Part shown: positions 12,640-23,250 of the stretch, piece after piece
How positions within the stretch are numbered: the stretch's first letter is position 1
How the letters are laid out: each line of letters opens with the position of its first letter
Assembly (NCBI RefSeq): GCF_036320965.1
Contig: NC_092226.1
Location: 21,607,002 to 21,671,001, forward strand
Direction of reading: 5' to 3'
From: Panulirus ornatus
Lineage: Eukaryota > Arthropoda > Malacostraca > Decapoda > Palinuridae
Length of the DNA stretch: 64,000 nt
The notes under the pieces: generated by a model
Seen by the model: only the letters and a program-made list of their open reading frames with translations
Databases searched by the model: none
Told to the model about the DNA's origin: nothing
Position numbers and translations under genes: made by a program

Positions 12640-15600
12640 TCCCTCACCCCGGAGTGAGGCACGTTCACCCTCACCCCGGAGTGAGGCACGTTCACCCTCA
12701 CCCCAGAGTGAGGCACGTTCACCCTCACCCCAGAGTGAGGAACGTTCACCCTCACCCCGGAGTGAGGCACGTTCACCCTCACTCCAGAGTGAGGAACGTT
12801 CACCCTCACCCCGGAGTGAGGAACGTTCACCCTCAACACGGAGTGAGGCACGTTCACCCTCACCCCGGAGTGAGGCACGTTCACCCTCACCCCAGAATGA
12901 GGAACGTTCACCCTCAACCCGGAGTGAGGCACGTTCACCCTCACCCCGGAGTGAGGCACGTTCACCCTCACCCCGGAGTGAGGCACGTTCACCCTCACCC
13001 CAGAGTGAGGAACGTTCACCCTCACCCCAGAGTGAGGAACGTTCACCCTCACCTCGGAGTGAGGCACGTTCACCCTCACCCCAGAGTGAGGAACGTTCAC
13101 CCTAACCCCAGAGTGAGGCACGTTCACCCTCACTCCGGAGTGAGGATCGTTCACCCTCACCTCGGAGTGAAGCACGTTCACCCTCACCCCAGAGTGAGGA
13201 ACGTTCACCCTCACCCCAGAGTGAGGCACGTTCACCCTCACCCCAGAGTGAGGAACGTTCACCCTCACCCCAGAGTGAGGCACGTTCACCCTCAACCCGG
13301 AGTGAGGAACGTTCACCCTCACCCCCGAGTGAGGCACGTTCACCCTCACCCCAGAGTGAGGAACGTTCACCCTCACCCCAGAGTGAGGAACGTTCACCCT
13401 CACCCCAGAGTGAGGCACGTTCACCCTCACCCCAGAGTGAGGAACGTTCACCCTCACCCCAGAGTGTGGCACGTTCACCCTCAACCCGGAGTGAGGAACG
13501 TTCACCCTCACCCCGGAGTGAGGAACGTTCACCCTCACCCCGGAGTGAGGAACGTTCACCCTCACCCCGGAGTGAGGAACGTTCACCCTCACCCCAGAGT
13601 GAGGCACGTTCACCCTCACCCCAGAGTGAGGCACGTTCACCCTCACCCCAGAGTGAGGAACGTTCACCCTCACCCCGGAGTGAGGCACGTTCACCCTCAC
13701 CCCGGAGTGAGGCACGTTCACCCTCACCCCGGAGTGAGAACGTTCACTCTCACCCGGGAGTGAGGCACTTTACTGAGACACGTTCACCGTCACCCCGGAG
13801 TGAGGATCGTTCACCCTCACTCCGGAGTGAGGCACGTTCACCCTCACCTCGGAGTGAGGCACGTTCACCCTCACCCCGGAGTGAGGATCGTTCACCCTCA
13901 CCTCGGAGTGAGGAACGTTCACCCTCACCCCGGAGTGAGAACGTTCACTCTCACCCGGGAGTGAGGCACGTTTACCCTCACCCCAGAGTGAGGCACGTTC
14001 ACCCTCACCCCGGAGTGAGAACGTTCACCCTCACCCCGGAGTGAGGCACGTTCACCCTCACCCCAGAGTGTGGCACGTTCACCCTCAACCCGGAGTGAGG
14101 AACGTTCACCCTCACCCCGGAGTGAGGAACGTTCACCCTCACCCCGGAGTGAGGAACGTTCACCCTCACCCCGGAGTGAGGAACGTTCACCCTCACCCCA
14201 GAGTGAGGCACGTTCACCCTCACCCCAGAGTGAGGCACGTTCACCCTCACCCCAGAGTGAGGAACGTTCACCCTCACCCCGGAGTGAGGCACGTTCACCC
14301 TCACCCCGGAGTGAGAACGTTCACTCTCACCCGGGAGTGAGGCACTTTACTGAGACACGTTCACCGTCACCCCGGAGTGAGGATCGTTCACCCTCACTCC
14401 GGAGTGAGGCACGTTCACCCTCACCTCGGAGTGAGGCACGTTCACCCTCACCCCGGAGTGAGGATCGTTCACCCTCACCTCGGAGTGAGGAACGTTCACC
14501 CTCACCCCGGAGTGAGAACGTTCACTCTCACCCGGGAGTGAGGCACGTTTACCCTCACCCCGGAGTGAGGCACGTTCACCCTCACCCCGGAGTGAGAACG
14601 TTCACCCTCACCCCGGAGTGAGGCACGTTCACCCTCACCCCAGAGTGAGGAACGTTCACCCTAACCCCAGAGTGAGGCACGTTCACCCTCACTCCGGAGT
14701 GAGGATCGTTCACCCTCACCTCGGAGTGAAGCACGTTCACCCTCACCCCAGAGTGAGGAACGTTCACCCTCACCCCAGAGTGAGGCACGTTCACCCTCAC
14801 CCCAGAGTGAGGAACGTTCACCCTCACCCCAGAGTGAGGCACGTTCACCCTCAACCCGGAGTGAGGAACGTTCACCCTCACCCCAGAGTGAGGCACGTTC
14901 ACCCTCACCCCAGAGTGAGGAACGTTCACCCTCACCCCAGAGTGAGGAACGTTCACCCTCACCCCAGAGTGAGGCACGTTCACCCTCACCCCAGAGTGAG
15001 GAACGTTCACCCTCACCCCAGAGTGTGGCACGTTCACCCTCAACCCGGAGTGAGGAACGTTCACCCTCACCCCGGAGTGAGGAACGTTCACCCTCACCCC
15101 GGAGTGAGGAACGTTCACCCTCACCCCGGAGTGAGGAACGTTCACCCTCACCCCAGAGTGAGGCACGTTCACCCTCACCCCAGAGTGAGGCACGTTCACC
15201 CTCACCCCAGAGTGAGGAACGTTCACCCTCACCCCGGAGTGAGGCACGTTCACCCTCACCCCGGAGTGAGGCACGTTCACCCTCACCCCGGAGTGAGAAC
15301 GTTCACTCTCACCCGGGAGTGAGGCACTTTACTGAGACACGTTCACCGTCACCCCGGAGTGAGGATCGTTCACCCTCACTCCGGAGTGAGGCACGTTCAC
15401 CCTCACCTCGGAGTGAGGCACGTTCACCCTCACCCCGGAGTGAGGATCGTTCACCCTCACCTCGGAGTGAGGAACGTTCACCCTCACCCCGGAGTGAGAA
15501 CGTTCACTCTCACCCGGGAGTGAGGCACGTTTACCCTCACCCCGGAGTGAGGCACGTTCACCCTCACCCCGGAGTGAGAACGTTCACCCTCACCCCGGAG

Positions 15601-15812
15601 TGAGGCACGTTCACCCTCACCCCGGAGTGAGGCACGTTCACCCTCACCTCGGAGTGAGGCACGTTCACCCTCACCCCGGAGTGAGGCACGTTCACCCTCA
15701 CCCCGGAGTGAGGCACGTTCACCCTCACCCGGGAGTGAGGCACGTTCACCCTCACCTCGGAGTGAGGCACGTTCACCCTCACCTCGGAGTGAGAACGTTA
15801 CTGAGCCACGTT
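12640..15812. repeat. 27 bp satellite array, about 117 units, with higher-order structure
   Basis: The unit is gttcaccctcacccc followed by ggagtgaggcac, 27 bp in all. Variants alternate ccgg/ccag and ggcac/ggaac/ggatc. Each unit contains a near-palindrome around ccgg; the ctcactccggagtgag form is a perfect 16 bp palindrome. A rare variant, gaggcactttactgagacac, marks three large blocks at about 13761, 14338 and 15320. Spacings are 577 and 982 bp, differing by 405 bp, which is 15 units. Because 27 is a multiple of three, several frames on both strands stay open for 100-400 codons; I read these as artefacts. Confidence 0.97.
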
Positions 15813-16059
15813 CACATATATTTACTGAGGTATATGTCGTTCCGGAACATGGAACGTTGCTTATATACCATAGACCGGGGGAAGCCAGGAACAGTTAAGT
15901 TCATCAGTAACTCGCATACATCAACATTTTATTTACGGGAAATTAATACAACAAACTTTTAAAAAAAGATCACTAATTAATTTACTTACAAACAGCTGAA
16001 TACCTCACTTAAAAGTCGTTAAGTACCATATTTACAATGTGCTGAGTACCGAACTTATA

Positions 16060-16730
16060 AACTACCATCGCAGTTATGAAATGTTAAATACTTTTACTTA
16101 CAACTGACTGAACACCTCACTTATAAACTACCATCACAGTTATGAAATGCTACATACCTTTACTTATAACCTACTTAATACCTCACTTATAAACCACCAT
16201 CACAGTTATGAAATGCTACATACCTTTACTTATAACCTACTTAATACCTCACTTATAAACCACCATCGCAGTTATGAAATGCTACATACCTTTACTTATA
16301 ACCTACTTAATACCTCACTTATAAACCACCATCACAGTTATGAAATGCTACATACCTTTACTTATAACCTACTTAATACCTCACTTATAAACCACCATCA
16401 CAGTTATGAAATGCTACATACCTTTACTTATAACCTACTTAATACCTCACTTATAAACCACCATCACAGTTATGAAATGCTACATACCTTTACTTATAAC
16501 CTACTTAATACCTCACTTATAAACCACCATCGCAGTTATGAAATGCTACATACCTTTACTTATAACCTACTTAATACCTCACTTATAAACCACCATCACA
16601 GTTATGAAATGCTACATACCTTTACTTATAACCTACTTAATACCTCACTTATAAACCACCATCACAGTTATGAAATGCTACATACCTTTACTTATAACCA
16701 ACTTAATACCTCACTTATAAACCGCACAGA
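16060..16730. repeat. 66 bp minisatellite, about 10 units
   Basis: tatgaaatgctacatacc recurs every 66 bp (for example 16141 and 16207). Units are nearly identical apart from a cac/cgc change. More diverged single units precede it from about 15985. The continuous frame across it arises because 66 is a multiple of three. Confidence 0.95.
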
Positions 16731-17232
16731 TCTCTCAACCTGTAAACTTTTAAACGCCACACTTAACAAAGCCCAAAATACCTGACCAGTAACGTGCTAA
16801 ACACGTATTACTCTGTCCAGTAGAACTAGAACTAGGAACTAAAGCTCCCAGAAATAGCCCTTACCAGCTGGAAATTCTTGAAGAGTTAAACGGGCCAGGA
16901 GGACTTGAGGCAAAATGGCCTCCATTGCGTGAGCGCATTAAGGTAAGATTTCTGGGAGGCGAGGGACGTGTGTGGGGGGGCGCGCCCCACCTCTGGTGGC
17001 CTTTGTCCAACTTTTCCAATCATTGTTGTGAATTCTGTGATGGCTGGGTGGCAGGCAGGCAGGCAGGGCTTCCTCCCTCCCACCCGTCTCCGCTCTGCCT
17101 CCACCACTCCTTCTCAGGGTTTCGTGTTTTGCTAACTTCTTCTTCTTCTTCGTGACTTGTTATTCTTCTAGATTGTGTTGTCAAGTGCCTGCTGTTTTCG
17201 TTGGCTTCAGGTCTTCTTTGTAAGATTATCCA

Positions 17233-17234
<2 letters not shown>
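16731..17234. other. Intergenic sequence
   Basis: Apparently unique sequence. There is a GGCA/CAGG short run at 17050-17068 and a TTC run near 17140. No gene is supported. Confidence 0.5.
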
Positions 17235-17300
<66 letters not shown>

Positions 17301-17540
17301 GAGTGCCTCGTATTTGTGTTCGAGGTCTTACATGTTTAGATTTCCTATTGTAACCTTTTTGGCCTCGATCCTGTTTACAGCATACTCCAGGGCTTTGCCT
17401 TGGTTGGTGATTTACATAATGTGTCTCACATACTTATCACACCAAAGCCCCTGAAATATCACACCCACCCCTCTATATTTATAGCCACTCGTAAAAAGAG
17501 TCTGATGCCCAGATCATAAGATATTTTCTCGTATGTTATG

Positions 17541-17618
<78 letters not shown>
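17235..17618. repeat. Two (TA)n microsatellites flanking unique DNA
   Basis: TA runs at 17235-17297 and 17544-17618. The intervening 246 bp is unrecognised; it may be a diverged element inserted in TA-rich DNA, as seen for other elements in this window, but no homology is visible to me. Confidence 0.85.
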
Positions 17619-17623
<5 letters not shown>

Positions 17624-17779
17624 ATAGCACCACCCTTCCTCGTCTTGTTCTCCATCACTGCACATATACAACAAGTTGTTATTTTCAAATGTTTTCTACA
17701 ATGCTTCAGGTTACGGTTGTTGAAATACAGCAAATTTCAACACTCAAGTATTTTGCGATTTTTTACCCCCGTTATATTC

Positions 17780-17815
<36 letters not shown>

Positions 17816-17996
17816 AGGGGGGGAAGGGGGTTCTCCCGCTTCAACACACACAACTGTTTTCGACGGAAAGTTTGCGAATGTTTCAGATCTTATGAGAGTG
17901 TCTGGATTCCTTATCTCGCACTCTGGGGAGAAATACAGGAGGCTTCTGAAAGCCGTACGAAAAGAGGATATAAGAAAAGAACCATTTATATTTATT

Positions 17997-18088
<92 letters not shown>
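17780..18088. repeat. (GT)n 17780-17813, (GT)n(GA)n 17999-18088
   Basis: Pure dinucleotide runs; the second is a compound GT then GA tract. Confidence 0.95.
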
Positions 18089-18091
<3 letters not shown>

Positions 18092-18530
18092 AACTTTTTT
18101 CATTTATATCTTTGATGCGGATTGGAAGTTTCAAAATATTTCTATCCGCTTTTACTGGAATACTTTTTTTTTTCTTTCTTTCTCTTTGTTTTTCCGTCCA
18201 GACCTGGAAGCTGTTCATTAGGGCGAGGGTGGGTGGCAGGCAGGAGGTTTTTGTAAAGAGGATTTTCTTTTTTTCTTTTTTAAATGTCAAAAAAATTATT
18301 TTTTTTTTGTTTTGTCATTAAGAGTTGTGAAAGTGAATATTTATTTATCTTTACGTGTAGCCATGACAGTAATGTGTTCATAGTGTTCGCTGTTTTTTCA
18401 AGGAGGAGTTATGTATTTTTCCACAAATTTAGTCAAAAATTATATATTTTATATCCGGGGATGTATGTGTCTAAAAACTCGAGGGCACCGTTCACTGTAT
18501 CCCCAGAACCTCGCATTCAGGGGTAAGCTT
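18089..18530. other. T-rich intergenic sequence
   Basis: Strongly T-rich on the plus strand with several T homopolymers (18166-18176, 18267-18276, 18299-18309). No gene is supported. Confidence 0.5.
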
Positions 18531-18775
18531 AGCTTTACGGCTGCGTTCCATTCAGTTGCAGGGACATGATGGACTCCTTTAATGACAAAAATGCTCCTCA
18601 GCGAAATTGTAGTCACTTTCGTCAGCTGAGGATGATAAGCCTCGATATAACGCTCTCCAAACAGCCAGGATTCGAACCCAGGACCTTTTCCTTGGTTGTC
18701 GGGAACGCTAATAATGGCTAGGCTGTGATCGCCCCTGATAGCGAAGTGACTCTTCGATTGCAAGTAGTCGTCACA
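18531..18775 (-). mobile_element. tRNA-derived SINE, minus strand
   Basis: On the minus strand the head reads aggggcgatcacagcctagc, then ccattattagcgttcccg, then gggttcgaatcctggctg. The first part contains an A-box-like tagcctagc and the last a B box (ggttcgaatcc), spaced as in tRNA-derived SINEs. The same leader, agtca...ctat.aggggcgatca, occurs at 32845-32875. The body downstream of the B box, on the minus strand, runs to about 18531. No acceptor-stem complement is present, so it is not a functional tRNA gene. Confidence 0.75.
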
Positions 18776-19585
18776 TACTCTTCGTCTCGCATCCACGAGC
18801 AGCGGGGTCTACACCGGTCACATCCCATCAGCCTCACAGTACCAGCAGCAACTGTGCTTGCTCTTCCATCTCTGCGTAGTTTGAAGAACTGTTCACTCTA
18901 CTTCCTCTGTCCGGTCAAAAGACTTCGAAGGTTGTAATCAAGTTGCGCTTTACTCTTCTCTCTTTCATGATGGGCAGATTTATTTATGGCGCATCATCTT
19001 TTATTATAACTTAATTTGTACCAATTTTGACGTCTCCTCGGGACCTTCTTGGTACCAATTTTGACGTCTCCTCGGGACCTTCTCTGTTATTTCGGTGTTT
19101 CTTTGATTGCGGTGACTCAACTTGAGCAACATATTCTGGTTTTGGACAGTTAGATGCTGTGAATGTTCCCTTACCCACGTACCTAAATGCTATTCTGATA
19201 TTCGCCAGAAGACAGTGGGTCTCCACAAAAATATTTCCAGAGGAGGGACGCTTGCGAGGGGCTAGGTCCAGTGTCGATTCCCGTGCTCCTCTCCAACGCA
19301 GGTCACTCTGCAGCTTATTTCATGCTGTTAGGTATTAATACCGTGGCCTCCCTCCACTCTGTCCCTTCCCCATTCCACACTGTCCCGTCCCCCATTCCAG
19401 TCTAGTCCGTCCCCGTTCCTCTACATGTGCACGAGTTGAATTTCATGAGCCACGCATCACCTCACTGGTAGCGTTCGTCCAGGTGAACTTGTGAGATGAT
19501 GTAGTTATCATTACTGTGTGTGTCTGTGTGTGTGTGTGTGTGTGCGTGTGTACGATTGCTATTTGCGTGTTATCAAACCATCCCA
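18776..19585. other. Intergenic sequence
   Basis: Contains a tandem duplication of about 34 bp (ggtaccaattttgacgtctc region, 19017-19083). A short GT run lies near 19518-19550. No gene is seen. Confidence 0.5.
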
Positions 19586-19966
19586 GGAGCGGAACCAAAT
19601 CGTCCCGAGACAATAACCAAACCATCCCAAGACAGGAACCATACCATCCCAAGACGAACCAGACCATCCCGAGACGGTAACCAAACCATCCCAAGACAGG
19701 AACCATACCGTCCCAAGACAGGAACCATACCGTCCCAAGACAGGAACCATACCGTCCCAAGACAGGAACCATACCATCCCAAGACAGGAACCATACCGTC
19801 CCAAGACAGGAACCATACCGTCCCAAGACAGGAACCATACCGTCCCAAGACAGGAACCATACCGTTCCAAGACAGGAACCATACCGTCCCAAGACAGGAA
19901 CCATACCGTCCCAAGACAGGAACCATACCGTCCCAAGACAGGAACCAAACCATTCCAAGGCAGTAA
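19586..19966. repeat. 22 bp minisatellite, about 17 units
   Basis: ggaaccataccgtcccaaga recurs every 22 bp. Left-hand units are diverged (aaccaaaccatccc), and the central units are nearly identical. Confidence 0.94.
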
Positions 19967-20269
19967 ACAAACTGAAGCCTCTTCATCCAGAATCCTTCAT
20001 AATATTATCCTCGAATATCTCAGATTCCTAATCTTCCATAACTTGGATATGAATATTCATACAGGTGATTCGTTATTCCCAGTATCGCAAACGATCCCCG
20101 AGGAATTAATACAATGGTTGGATATTCAGAATATTATACAGTGCCTTTTGTGTCCACTCATACTGCATATTCAGGTTCTATTTTCTTGCCCGAGCGATTG
20201 AAATAGTTATATACTGCAACTGATTATTTGCACAGAAATAACTCAGACCCTGTTGAATAAGAAAATTAT

Positions 20270-20274
<5 letters not shown>
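19967..20274. other. AT-rich intergenic sequence
   Basis: No gene or element is recognised. Confidence 0.45.

Positions 20275-20329
<55 letters not shown>
20275..20329. repeat. (TA)n microsatellite at RTE 3' end
   Basis: TA run adjoining the 3' end (minus strand) of the RTE-like element, as at the other RTE copies. Confidence 0.93.
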
Positions 20330-20331
<2 letters not shown>

Positions 20332-20599
20332 TTCTTTTTCATACTTGATCGCCGTTTCTCGCGTCAGCGAAATAGCACCAGGGACAGACTTAAAGAAAGG
20401 CCACATCCGCCCACATCCATTCTGTAGCTGTCGTGTGTAATGCACCTAAACCACAGCTTCCTATGCACATCCAGGTCCCACAGACCCCCACGTCACACAA
20501 ATATTTCATTTCCAACACATCCACTCTCCTCCGCAAAGCCTTATCTATAGCCCTTGACTAGCATCCATATTGTATTGTTGGGACTTCCATTCCTTCAAA

Positions 20600-21209
20600 A
20601 ATACCCATATGTGTACCTTCTTTTGGAACCACTCAGTCTCCTCTGGTCCTATTCGTACACAAGCCTTACAACTTTGATAAAAACTTATCACTGCGTCTTG
20701 CAGCTTTCCTCCAGCACCATATATTCTTAAGACCTTCCATAAGTATCTGTATGAACCCTAGATCCATAAACGCTACATAAAAATCCTTATGTTTCTGTAA
20801 ATATTTGTTACAAACATTGTTTAAAGGAGACGTCTGATCCACGCATTTTTTTTAACACTATTGAAACCAGTGTTCTTCCCTCTCAGTTACCAGTCTCACA
20901 TAGAACGTATCAGGCACACTCAACAAACTTGTACATTTTCCGTTTGAACTCTCACCTTTCTACCCCTTGTCTATATACAGTGGCATTATACACGCATTCC
21001 GTTACCTATATAGTCTGCTCCTTTCTTAAGAAATTCAACTGCAGTACCATCCAGTCCAGACGCTTTGCCACATATCATCTTACACAAGGCTTTCGCCACC
21101 TCTTCTCTCTTCACCGAACCACTCTCCATGAGTCAATTCGCGCACCACCCCGACCCAAGCACCCTACATCTGCCACCCTATCATCAAACACGTTCAGCCG
21201 TCCTTCAGA
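20600..21209 (-). pseudogene. RTE-like reverse transcriptase domain remnant
   Basis: This minus-strand stretch encodes disconnected RT pieces. They include a CVDQ-like piece near 20825-20855, FYVAFMDL (the catalytic motif A region, usually followed by KAYD) at about 20759-20797, and a YGAGGKLQ-like piece near 20700-20735. In intact relatives these lie in one frame; here frame changes and stops separate them. The segment right of 20860 corresponds to the region upstream of the palm. In life the product would reverse-transcribe the element RNA at a nicked chromosomal target. No Met-initiated continuous ORF remains. Confidence 0.65.
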
Positions 21210-21640
21210 AGGTTGAGAGGTGATCTAACACAAGTAGGAAAAATCATTAAAGGTTTCGATAATCTCGATCGCTCGAGCTACGTAAGGATAGATTTGTCTG
21301 ATGTCACTCAGAGTAATGGTTATAAACTCGTGGGCAAATGTTTACCTCATATATGGCGAAACACTTTCCTTCAACAGGATTGTTAACGTATGGAACGATT
21401 TACCAGATAGAGCGGCTTAAAGCAACACCAAAAATACTTTTAAACATAGATTTGATCAATATTTTGCTTCCAGTCCACGACTAGCATAATTTCCACCTTA
21501 TTAACTATACTATAAGTTTACAGATCCTCCACTTTGAGACATGTGTAAGTTTCTCTACTCCTCCCACATTAATCAGCAACATTCTGACCTCCTCCACTAT
21601 CACACATTGCCTCTCTAGGACCCAGTGGTATGGTGCTGTT
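21210..21640 (+). mobile_element. CR1/Jockey-like C-terminal fragment inserted in the RTE element
   Basis: From 21210 a plus-strand frame reads RLRGDLTQVGKIIKGFDN and continues to SNGYKLVGKCL near 21340. This is the characteristic region after the RT domain in CR1/Jockey-type ORF2 proteins. A nearby frame continues NRIVNVWNDLPD-like at about 21380-21410, then a short Phe/Arg-rich end, then 3' untranslated sequence to about 21640. It sits antisense within the RTE element and RTE sequence resumes on its right, so it inserted later. The right border is approximate. Confidence 0.7.
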
Positions 21641-22589
21641 TGAAGTCAGTTGAATTCACATTTGTTCTCTTGTTTTTCGCTCGCTATTAACCTCCTTCCA
21701 AAGTATATTATTCTCCCTAAAGTTTACTAGTACTCGCTCACCCCATCTCTCATATGCCCTCTTTTTCAACCCCTGCACCTTTCTCTTGACCTCCTGCCGC
21801 TTTCTCTTGTACATTTCCTCTTCATTAGCACTCCTCTGTAAGTACCGCCCGTTATAGTTTTTTTTCTTTCTCTACCAACTATACTTCGTCATTACACAAC
21901 TCATTACCCTTTCTAACTTGCCCACCTCCCACCTTACGCCCGCCACTCGCATCTCTCGCACCTCCCACCTTACGCGCGCCACCCGCATCTCTCGTACCTC
22001 CCACCTTACGCACTCCACCCGCATCTCTCGCCCCTCCCATCTTACGCACGCCACACACATCTCTCGCACATGCCCCAGCATTGTCTTCTTAGATATACCT
22101 CCCTTTCCTTACCCACTCCCTGAGCTGCGTTGACTCTCATCCCTTGTCATTTATCACTCAATTTCTCCTGGTGTTTCTTAACACAAGTCTCTTCTCTAAG
22201 CTCCCATACTGACACCATTCTCTTCTCATGTTTCCTCTTCCCGAAAAATCTCTACAAATCTTCACTCTCATCTCCACAATGTAATGATCAATACATCTCT
22301 CCCGTTGACCCTCACAGCACATTCACATCCATAGGTATCTCTTTTGCGCGCCAATCACTTGATAGGTAATGCACTAATGTCCGCTGACCAATTTTCCTAC
22401 TCGCTTACGTTTACTTTTGTATGTCCTGTTTTTAAACCAGGTATTCTCAGTCACCAACCCTTGCTCAGCACACAACTCCACAAGCTGTTCACCGTTTTCA
22501 TTCATAACACTGAATACGCGATGCCCCCCAAGTATGCCCTAAATTGCCACATTACGCACCTTCACACTTGAATCACCAGTAATTGATAC

Positions 22590-22592
<3 letters not shown>
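21640..22592 (-). pseudogene. RTE-like endonuclease and linker remnant
   Basis: The sequence is collinear with the amino-terminal half of the RTE-like element, which carries an apurinic-type endonuclease followed by a basic linker. The minus strand of about 21690-21830 is rich in Lys/Arg/Glu codons, as in the linker; that of about 22240-22570 corresponds to endonuclease sequence. A small local amplification lies at 21930-22070, where cacctcccaccttacgc and gcatctctcgcac alternate four times. The frame is heavily broken. Confidence 0.55.

Positions 22593-22654
<62 letters not shown>
22593..22654. repeat. (TA)n microsatellite
   Basis: TA run directly left of the SINE-like element; it also abuts the 5' end of the RTE-like element. 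Confidence 0.96.
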
Positions 22655-22658
<4 letters not shown>

Positions 22659-22888
22659 GGGGATAGGGGATTAAGAATACTTCCCACGTATTCCCTGCGT
22701 GTCGTAGAAGGCGACTAAAAGGGGAGGGAGCGGGGGGCTGGAAATCCTCCCCTTTTTTTTTTTTTTAATTTTCCAAAAGAAGGAACAGAGTGGGGCCAGG
22801 TGAGGATATTCCAAAAAAGGCCCAGTCCTCTGTTCCTAACGCTACCTCGCTAACGCGGGAAATGGCGAATAGTTTAAAAGAAAAAGAA

Positions 22889-22906
<18 letters not shown>
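22655..22906 (+). mobile_element. SINE-like non-autonomous element, reference full-length copy
   Basis: The element starts ccctggggataggggattaa, followed by cacgtattccctgcgtgtcg, aaggcgactaaaagggga, ggctggaaatcctcc, a T run, ttttccaaaagaaggaaca and cctctgttcctaacg. It ends in the tail gctacctcgctaacgcggga followed by an A-rich run and (TA)n. No tRNA boxes or coding frame are seen. The tail parallels the RTE tail gctacctcgcaaacgcggga (58860-58880). Related copies lie at 2904, 29146, 29414, 40377 and 44586. I infer that it parasitises the RTE machinery. Confidence 0.8.

Positions 22907-22971
<65 letters not shown>
22907..22971. repeat. (TA)n microsatellite following the poly(A)
   Basis: TA run that follows the A run of the SINE-like element without a break. 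Confidence 0.96.
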
Positions 22972-22973
<2 letters not shown>

Positions 22974-23129
22974 ACAGACGCATGTTTACCAAATGGCGTC
23001 ATAGCTACGTCTCTTCGTTGTATATCAACTGACTGTTATATTTCTCTCTTGTGTCTCCCTTGATGATGTGATTATTACACGAAAGTGCACTTGGGAACTT
23101 ATCGTGTTTCATTTTTCCCGTGGACTCAT

Positions 23130-23179
23130 AAGAATATACCTGATCACGCGCAAAATTGAGACAGCGACAGAGTATAATA

Positions 23180-23250
<71 letters not shown>
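23130..23250 (+). mobile_element. RTE 3'-tail remnant with A run and (TA)n
   Basis: cacgcgcaaaattgagacag then cgacagagtataata resembles the RTE tail (gcgggagacagcgacaaagt). It is followed by about 19 A residues and (TA)n to about 23246. Only the extreme tail survives. Confidence 0.6.

Larger units (their letters stand above)
20330..22592 (-). mobile_element. RTE-like non-LTR retrotransposon, most complete copy, interrupted
   Basis: Read on the minus strand from about 22592 down to 20330, the segments follow the order expected of an RTE-like element. The endonuclease part comes first (21640-22592), then the reverse transcriptase part (about 20600-21209), then C-terminal and 3'-tail sequence (20330-20600). 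The tail at 20338-20375 is gcgtcagcgaaatagc-like in plus orientation, a diverged form of the tail at 57312. The RT motif FYVAFMDL is encoded on the minus strand at about 20759-20797. The element is split at about 21209-21640 by an antisense CR1/Jockey-like fragment. Many stops and frameshifts make it inactive, and part of the C-terminal region is deleted. The clade name is from recognition, not from a search. Confidence 0.75.

Noticed and set aside
12480..15600. Open frames of 180-415 codons on both strands with RVNVPHSGV- or RSPSPRSE-type repeats
   Set aside because: They are produced by a 27 bp unit that keeps several frames open on both strands. Repeat-perfect peptides with no start, splice or non-repeat domain are not credible genes.
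16147..16785. 212-codon frame with 22-residue repeats starting at ATG
   Set aside because: The 66 bp unit is a multiple of three and the array grades into diverged units with stops. There is no codon-level conservation beyond that of DNA identity.
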